A DNA stretch of 10,896 nucleotides from the NCBI GenBank assembly GCA_021808035.1, contig JAKBCG010000055.1, positions 1 to 10,896 of the forward strand, read 5' to 3'. This document shows positions 6,927-10,896 of the stretch, one piece after another; positions within the stretch are counted from its first letter, which is position 1; every line of letters starts with the position of its first letter. The stretch comes from Pseudomonadota bacterium (GTDB lineage: Bacteria > Pseudomonadota > Gammaproteobacteria > Steroidobacterales > Steroidobacteraceae). Position numbers and translations under genes: made by a program. The notes under the pieces are model-generated. The model had not been told where the DNA came from. It did no database searches and was given only the letters and a program-made list of their open reading frames with translations.

Positions 6927-8062
6927 TACCCAAGCAAACTCTGCGAATCCGCTCGCTGCTGACGCCGAACGGTCAACTCGAGTTATCCCTCGTCGAGGAG
7001 CCGATTCCACGGCCCGGGCCGGACGATGTCGTGATCCGTGTCCAGGCCGCACCGATCAACCCGTCCGACTTGGGTCAGCTGTTCGCAGCGGCGGATCTCG
7101 GCAGTCTGCGGCAGTCCGGAACCGCCGAACGCCCCGTGGTGACCGCGACGGTCCCGCGAACGATCGTCGAGGCGCTCGCGGCCCGGGTGAACCAACCGAT
7201 GGGCGCCGGCAACGAGGGCGCCGGCGAAGTCGTCGCCGCCGGAACGTCCGGCGCGGCCCAGGCGATGCTCGGCCGGACCGTCGCGACCTTCGCGGGTGAG
7301 ATGTACGCACAGTTCCGCTGCGTCCCCGTCGCCCAATGCGTGTCGCTTCCCGCGAACGTGACGCCGGCCCAGGGTGCGTCCTGTTTCGTCAATCCGATGA
7401 CGGTCCTCGGCATCGTGGAGACGACGCGGATCCAGGGACACACGGCGCTCGTGCATACGGCGGCGGCGTCGAATCTTGGACAAATGCTGAACCGGGTCTG
7501 CATCGAGGATGGGCTGGGACTCGTCAACGTGGTGCGGAACGATGACCAAGAGCGTCTCCTGCGCGGACATGGCGCACGCTACGTGTGCAATTCCGCGGGG
7601 CCATCGTTCGAACGAGACCTCGTCGCGGCGATCGAAGCGACGAAAGCGACGGTCGCGTTCGACGCCGTCGGTGGCGGTACTCTCGCCGATCGCATCCTCG
7701 CAGCCATGGAAGCGGTACTGGCGCGCAAATCGGTCGGTTACTCCCTCTACGGCACATCGACGCCCAAGCAGCTCTATATTTACGGTGCACTCGATACGAG
7801 CCCGACGATCTTGCGGCGCAACTATGGTGCCCGCTGGAGTGTCGCCGGTTGGCTGTTGCCGCAGTTCATGCAGACGGCCGGCCCCGACACGATCGCACGC
7901 ATGCAGCGCCGCGTGATCGACGGACTGTTGACGACGTTTGCGAGTCGTTACACGAAGGAGATCTCGCTGGCCGACGCCCTGAGAGTCGATGAGATCGCGA
8001 TCTACGCGCAGCGTGCGACGAACGGCAAGTATTTGCTCAATCCGCAAATGGACATCGATTAG
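6923..8062 (+). CDS. medium-chain dehydrogenase/reductase, enoyl reductase or quinone oxidoreductase-like
   Basis: A 379-residue medium-chain reductase. The N-terminal GroES-like domain shows VVIRVQAAPINPSDL (36-50) and GNEGAGEVV (96-104), as in zinc-free quinone oxidoreductases and 2-enoyl thioester reductases. The GHE zinc ligand of alcohol dehydrogenases is absent. FVNPMTVLG (155-163) precedes the Rossmann fold, whose cofactor loop is HTAAASNLGQML (178-189), not the common GAAGGVG. FDAVGGG follows at about residue 250. The reaction is probably NAD(P)H-dependent reduction of an activated C=C or quinone; direction and substrate are unknown. ATG 6923 overlaps the stop of the FAH gene as ATGA, which fixes the start against an open frame running back to 6266. 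An AT-rich inverted repeat (8031-8049) lies close to the stop. Family assignment is firm, function is not. Confidence 0.87.
   Translation: MIPKQTLRIRSLLTPNGQLELSLVEEPIPRPGPDDVVIRVQAAPINPSDLGQLFAAADLGSLRQSGTAERPVVTATVPRTIVEALAARVNQPMGAGNEGAGEVVAAGTSGAAQAMLGRTVATFAGEMYAQFRCVPVAQCVSLPANVTPAQGASCFVNPMTVLGIVETTRIQGHTALVHTAAASNLGQMLNRVCIEDGLGLVNVVRNDDQERLLRGHGARYVCNSAGPSFERDLVAAIEATKATVAFDAVGGGTLADRILAAMEAVLARKSVGYSLYGTSTPKQLYIYGALDTSPTILRRNYGARWSVAGWLLPQFMQTAGPDTIARMQRRVIDGLLTTFASRYTKEISLADALRVDEIAIYAQRATNGKYLLNPQMDID
8031..8049. repeat. AT-rich inverted repeat at the end of the reductase gene
   Basis: ATTTGC (8031-8036) and GCAAAT (8044-8049) form a perfect 6-bp inverted repeat with a 7-bp spacer, starting 70 bp before the methyltransferase ATG. 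Such A+T-rich symmetry stands out in G+C-rich coding DNA. It could be a regulator half-site pair for the methyltransferase or a weak hairpin; it may also be chance, since it encodes part of the reductase C-terminus. Confidence 0.25.
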
Positions 8063-8100
8063 ACTTCGCCTCGGAGCCGCTATCCGCACGGAGAGCAACC

Positions 8101-8904
8101 ATGTCCGTCAAGATCGACCGGCCGGCCGAGGTCGGCGAATACGACGAAGCCCTCCAAGCGCTTCTGCAACTCGTGTGGGGCGACGGGTTCCTGTCGCCCG
8201 GAGGACCCGAGGAGATCGCCCGGATCCTCGAGGGCACTGATCTGCGCGGGCGACGAGTGCTCGACGTCGGCTGCGGACTCGGTGCGGTCGACGTCGTGCT
8301 CGTCGAACGGCATGGCGCGGGTCACGTCACGGGTATCGACCTGGAGCCAGACCTCGTCGCGAAGGCACGCATGCGAACGGTGCTCGCCGGGCTCGCCGAG
8401 CGGATCGACACGGTGCAAGTGACTCCGGGACCATTGCCTTTTGCCGCGGAAAGCTTCGACGTGGTCTTCTCCAAGGACTCGATCGTGCAGATCCCCGACA
8501 AGCGCGCGATCTTTCGCGAAATGCACCGAGTGCTCCGACCGGGTGGCGATCTCATCGTCGGCGACTGGCTCCGGGGCGGCGACGGGCCTTACTCGCCGGA
8601 GATGATCGAATACTTCCGACTCGAAGGGATTACCTACAACATGGCGTCGCCGAGCGACTCTCACGCCGCGCTGGTCGAGGCCGGGTTCGTCGACGTGCGC
8701 ATCGACGATCGCAGCGACTGGTATCGCGACTTGGCACGGCGCGAGTTCGACGCGCTGGCGGGACCCTGGTTCCCAACGATGACCGAGACGCTCGGCCGCG
8801 AGCGCGCCGAACACTTCGTGGCGAACTGGCGGCAGCTGGTGCTGGTGCTGGATCGTGGTGAGCTGCGTCCGACGCACCTCAAGGCCAAGAAGCCGCTCGC
8901 GTGA
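8101..8904 (+). CDS. SAM-dependent methyltransferase, phosphoethanolamine N-methyltransferase-like
   Basis: A 267-residue class I methyltransferase. The SAM-binding motif is VLDVGCGLG (53-61) with acidic D80 after strand 2 (TGIDLE), and LPFAAESFDVVFSKD (112-126) forms the post-II region. The layout FLSPGG near the N-terminus, then SKDSI, HRVLRPGGDLIVGDW and a C-terminal SDWY, resembles Plasmodium phosphoethanolamine methyltransferase and related amine N-methylases more than generic UbiE-type enzymes. By that alignment, Y14 corresponds to catalytic Tyr19 and D126 to Asp128, but the catalytic His132 is replaced by Q130. It is therefore probably an amine N-methyltransferase, but not necessarily for phosphoethanolamine. 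GGAGAG, 5 nt before ATG 8101, supports the start. It follows the reductase by 38 bp and ends the + strand block. Confidence is high for the fold and moderate for the subgroup. Confidence 0.88.
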   Translation: MSVKIDRPAEVGEYDEALQALLQLVWGDGFLSPGGPEEIARILEGTDLRGRRVLDVGCGLGAVDVVLVERHGAGHVTGIDLEPDLVAKARMRTVLAGLAERIDTVQVTPGPLPFAAESFDVVFSKDSIVQIPDKRAIFREMHRVLRPGGDLIVGDWLRGGDGPYSPEMIEYFRLEGITYNMASPSDSHAALVEAGFVDVRIDDRSDWYRDLARREFDALAGPWFPTMTETLGRERAEHFVANWRQLVLVLDRGELRPTHLKAKKPLA

Positions 8905-8920
8905 GGGCGAGCCCGCTCAC
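8901..8920. terminator. possible bidirectional terminator hairpin between convergent genes
   Basis: GTGAG (8901-8905) pairs with CTCAC (8916-8920). GG (8906-8907) pairs inside with CC (8913-8914), leaving one bulged base and a 5-nt loop. The stem covers both stop codons, TGA 8902-8904 on the + strand and the ALDH stop at 8917-8919. There is no U-tract on either side, so it is not a canonical intrinsic terminator. The 12-bp gap offers no better candidate. Confidence 0.3.
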
Positions 8921-10407
8921 CGGCCGGCTGGACGCCCTCCCCTCGGGGCCGAGGCCGCGGTTTTTCCGAGATAGTGCCGCAGAACGATCCGTTGGAACGT
9001 CCTTCCGTAAGGCGGATGGAACAGCGTGACTGGAAACCAACGCCGCACCCGGAGCACCGGCGTCGCGCGCGACAGCTCGCGGAAGCCCTCCTTACCGTGG
9101 TAGCTGCCGAATCCGGAGTGCCCGCTGCCGCCGAACGGCAGGTCGTGTTGAAAGACATGCCAGCCCCAGTCGTCGAAGGTCATGCCGCCGCAAGGGCAAC
9201 GCTCGATCAACAGCCGGCGCTCGGCCCGGGTCAAGCCGAACCCGTACGTCGCCAAGGGTCGCTCTTGCGTCGACAGCCGATCCACGAGGGACCCGAAATC
9301 CTCGTACTCGTAGACCGGCAGAATGGGACCGAAGATTTCCTCCCGCGAGACGCGCATCGCAGGCGTACAGCGGCGCACGACGTGCAAGGGAATCTGCCGA
9401 TCGGATCCGGCGTCGACGTGACAGCTGGTCACGTCGGCGCCGAGGGCGCGCGCATCGTCCAATAGATCGCGAATCCGCGCCGCGCGTTGGGGTGCCGCCA
9501 GGCTGGTGTAGTCGGGGTTGCCGGAAACGGTCGGCGCGAGCCGACGGAACGCGCTCACGATCTCGGCACAGAAATCGTCCGCAGCGGCGCGACGCACCCA
9601 TGCGTGGTCCGGTGCCACACAGGTTTGTCCGGCATTGAAGATCTTGCCATGGGCGATGCGCGTCGCAGCCCGCGCCAACGACGCACGCGGTCCGACGATC
9701 GCCGGCGATTTTCCGCCGAGTTCCAGCGTCACCGGGGTGAGTGCACCGCTCGCAGCCCGCATCACTTCCTTGCCGATCGAACCCGATCCCGTGTAGATCA
9801 GGTGATCGAACCCGAGACCACTGAACGCCTGTCCGACCGCCGGTCCGCCCGCGATGATCGCGACCTCGTCCGGCTGGAAAGCCTCCGCCAGGAGCTTCTC
9901 GAGCTCGCGGAACGTGTGCGGCGCGTGCTCTGAATGCTTGATGATGGCCCGATTTCCAGCCGCCACCGCCGCAACCAGCGGGCCGAGAGTGAGATAGACG
10001 GGCATATTCCACGCACCGATGATTCCCACCACGCCTTTCGGCTGGCAAGTGACGTAAGCCGAGTTTCCGGTGAAGAGCCGCTCGGTGCGCCGACGGCGCG
10101 TTCGCATCCAGCGCCCCACGTGGGCGATCGCGTGCCGGGCCTGCAGGATCGGACCCAGCACCTCGACGAACCGCGACTCGGTCGCGGACCGCGTTCCAAA
10201 ATCCGCGTTCACCGCCTCGACCAACGCGTCCTGGTGCCGCTCGATCGCCTCGATCAGACGGCGAAGCGCGGCCCGCCGATTCTCGACGGACGGAACCGGT
10301 CGTCGACGACAGGCCTCTTGCTGCACGGTGAGCACGCGCCGTGCGCAGGCGATGATATCCGCGGCATCCTGGCATTCGGCGACGTCCGGAACGGGAGGGG
10401 GCATCAT
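8917..10407 (-). CDS. aldehyde dehydrogenase, coniferyl aldehyde dehydrogenase-like
   Basis: A 496-residue NAD(P)-dependent aldehyde dehydrogenase of the ALDH3-like group, which oxidises aldehydes to acids; the nearest resemblance is coniferyl aldehyde dehydrogenase. Seen: W133-N134 in the GAWNMP segment, K157 for cofactor binding (KHSE, normally KPSE), YTGSGSIGKEV (205-215), general base E229 (LELGGKSP) and nucleophile C263 (NAGQTC). The E-to-C spacing of 34 is the family norm. EEIFGPILPV and the C-terminal LPFGGSGHSGFGSYHGKEGF complete the fold. The start is ATG 10407: AGGAG (CTCCT at 10416-10420 on the + strand) lies 8 nt upstream, whereas a GTG at 10425 lies before that site. It converges on the methyltransferase and is divergent from the FAD oxidase. 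A TATGAT -10 box lies on its strand. It could oxidise aldehydes from the neighbouring oxidase; that is inference. Confidence 0.92.
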   Translation of the reverse strand: MMPPPVPDVAECQDAADIIACARRVLTVQQEACRRRPVPSVENRRAALRRLIEAIERHQDALVEAVNADFGTRSATESRFVEVLGPILQARHAIAHVGRWMRTRRRRTERLFTGNSAYVTCQPKGVVGIIGAWNMPVYLTLGPLVAAVAAGNRAIIKHSEHAPHTFRELEKLLAEAFQPDEVAIIAGGPAVGQAFSGLGFDHLIYTGSGSIGKEVMRAASGALTPVTLELGGKSPAIVGPRASLARAATRIAHGKIFNAGQTCVAPDHAWVRRAAADDFCAEIVSAFRRLAPTVSGNPDYTSLAAPQRAARIRDLLDDARALGADVTSCHVDAGSDRQIPLHVVRRCTPAMRVSREEIFGPILPVYEYEDFGSLVDRLSTQERPLATYGFGLTRAERRLLIERCPCGGMTFDDWGWHVFQHDLPFGGSGHSGFGSYHGKEGFRELSRATPVLRVRRWFPVTLFHPPYGRTFQRIVLRHYLGKTAASAPRGGRPAGR

Positions 10408-10544
10408 CGTTCGCGCTCCTGACACGGCGACACCGCGATCCGCACATCATACGCCGCGATCGCGGAACCATCGCGGACGCGTGCTAACATCCGGCGACGT
10501 CCGCAAGCGTGGTCGCCGAGCGACTTGGCGCGCCGAGGAGAACC
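10408..10544. promoter_or_regulatory. divergent promoter region between the ALDH and FAD oxidase genes
   Basis: This 137-bp region serves both genes. For the ALDH, TATGAT (complement of 10446-10451) is a one-mismatch -10 box about 40 bp before ATG 10407, without a clear -35. For the oxidase, TGCTAACAT (10482-10490) resembles an extended -10 box about 55 bp before ATG 10545. Between them lies the 12-bp palindrome 10454-10465. Promoter calls are by eye. Confidence 0.45.
10433..10477. promoter_or_regulatory. candidate operator with phased CCGCGA half-sites
   Basis: CCGCGATC occurs at 10433 and again at 10454, exactly 21 bp apart (two helical turns). The inverse TCGCGGA occurs at 10460 and 10471, 11 bp apart (one turn). 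The middle pair forms the perfect palindrome CCGCGATCGCGG (10454-10465), just upstream of the ALDH -10 box. A regulator bound here could control both divergent genes. CGCGATCG-like words are common in this DNA, so chance is a serious alternative. Confidence 0.35.
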
Positions 10545-10896
10545 ATGGGTGATCGGTCGCCCCGCCTATCCCGCCGAAGCGTCTTGATCGGTGGCGCGAG
10601 CGTGATCGCTGCCGGCGGCACCGCCGCTGTCGTGAATGCGGTCGCGCCGTTCGTGTTGCCCGAGACCCCGCGTTTCGAGATCAATCGCAGCTACTGGTCG
10701 CTCGCACTGCCGCCTCCCAACCCGCCACCCACCCGCGATCTGCGCGCGGACGTGATCGTGATCGGCGGCGGGTTCACCGGACTCTCGGCCGCCTACTATC
10801 TGCGGCAGGTCTTGCCGACAGCGGAGGTCGTCGTGCTGGAGGCGGCCCGTTGCGGCAACGGAGCTTCGGCGCGCAACGGTGCGATGTTGCTGACCT
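10545..10896 (+). CDS. FAD-dependent amine oxidase-like protein with Tat leader (5' part only)
   Basis: The first 117 residues of a gene that runs off the right edge. The N-terminus LSRRSVLIGG followed by a small, hydrophobic Ala/Gly/Val stretch (14-34) is a twin-arginine signal, with a possible cleavage after A34 (AVA). After it, SYWSLALPPPNPP leads into the FAD Rossmann motif VIVIGGGFTGLSAAYYL (70-86), the ribose-binding Glu E99 (VVVLEAARC) and GASARNGAML. These segments match the D-amino-acid-oxidase superfamily, especially gamma-glutamylputrescine oxidase (PuuB) and its relatives. It probably oxidises an amine in the periplasm or at the membrane. ATG 10545 is preceded by GAGGAG with a 4-nt gap. 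No stop codon occurs in the window in this frame. The substrate cannot be called without the C-terminal half. Confidence 0.85.
   Translation, partial: MGDRSPRLSRRSVLIGGASVIAAGGTAAVVNAVAPFVLPETPRFEINRSYWSLALPPPNPPPTRDLRADVIVIGGGFTGLSAAYYLRQVLPTAEVVVLEAARCGNGASARNGAMLLT

Noticed and set aside
8033..8062. Possible promoter TTGCTC-N18-GATTAG before the methyltransferase
   Set aside because: The -10 match is only 3 of 6 and the sequence is coding; not enough to call.
6983..8098. 371-codon open frame on the - strand, antisense to the reductase
   Set aside because: Same cause; no motif, and the + strand frame has a clear reductase with ATGA coupling.
8080..8877. 265-codon open frame on the - strand, antisense to the methyltransferase
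   Set aside because: The + strand frame has SAM motifs and a good Shine-Dalgarno; the antisense product is motif-free.
10408..10425. GTG 10425 as ALDH start
   Set aside because: The AGGAG Shine-Dalgarno lies downstream of it, 8 nt before ATG 10407.
9092..10471. 459-codon open frame on the - strand in another frame of the ALDH gene
   Set aside because: The ALDH frame carries the E229/C263 active site; the alternative is Arg/Gly-rich and motif-free.

Overview
The window is G+C-rich (about two thirds G+C by eye, with strong G/C preference at third codon positions) and almost fully coding. It holds eight complete genes and one partial gene at the right edge, with possibly the last codons of another at the left edge. 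The E. coli-type aminopeptidase N, the AnsB-type asparaginase and a twin-arginine leader point to a Pseudomonadota-like bacterium, perhaps a gammaproteobacterium. The sequence does not fix the genus. I see no rRNA, tRNA, CRISPR array, insertion sequence or phage gene.

Layout. Positions 1-8904 are one same-strand block on the + strand. Its order is: tail of a possible upstream CDS; aminopeptidase N (89-2797); an 81-bp gap with a candidate 17-codon leader ORF and a GC hairpin; amidase-signature hydrolase (2879-4297); L-asparaginase (4320-5303); BDH2-like short-chain dehydrogenase (5297-6052); fumarylacetoacetate-hydrolase-family enzyme (6072-6926); medium-chain reductase (6923-8062); and a phosphoethanolamine-N-methyltransferase-like SAM enzyme (8101-8904). 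From the amidase on, genes overlap or lie 19-38 bp apart, so an operon is likely. A coniferyl-aldehyde-dehydrogenase-like ALDH (10407-8917, - strand) converges on it, with only 12 bp between the coding ends. It is divergent from a Tat-leader FAD amine-oxidase-like gene (10545 to the edge). The 137-bp region between those two starts holds promoter-like elements and helically phased CCGCGA half-sites.

How the genes may work together. The dehydrogenase and FAH-family hydrolase closely resemble the last two steps of the non-phosphorylative L-fucose/L-rhamnose route: oxidation of a 2-keto-3-deoxy acid, then hydrolysis of the 2,4-diketo acid. The sugar-specific early enzymes are absent. In their place are two amide hydrolases, an enoyl/quinone-type reductase and an N-methyltransferase-like protein. 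The best reading is a catabolic operon for an unidentified amide-containing or nitrogen-rich compound, next to a peptidase. The FAD oxidase/ALDH pair would fit amine-to-aldehyde-to-acid oxidation. All catalytic residues I could check are present in most enzymes. Exceptions worth testing are GAQEN in PepN and Gln in place of the catalytic His in the methyltransferase.
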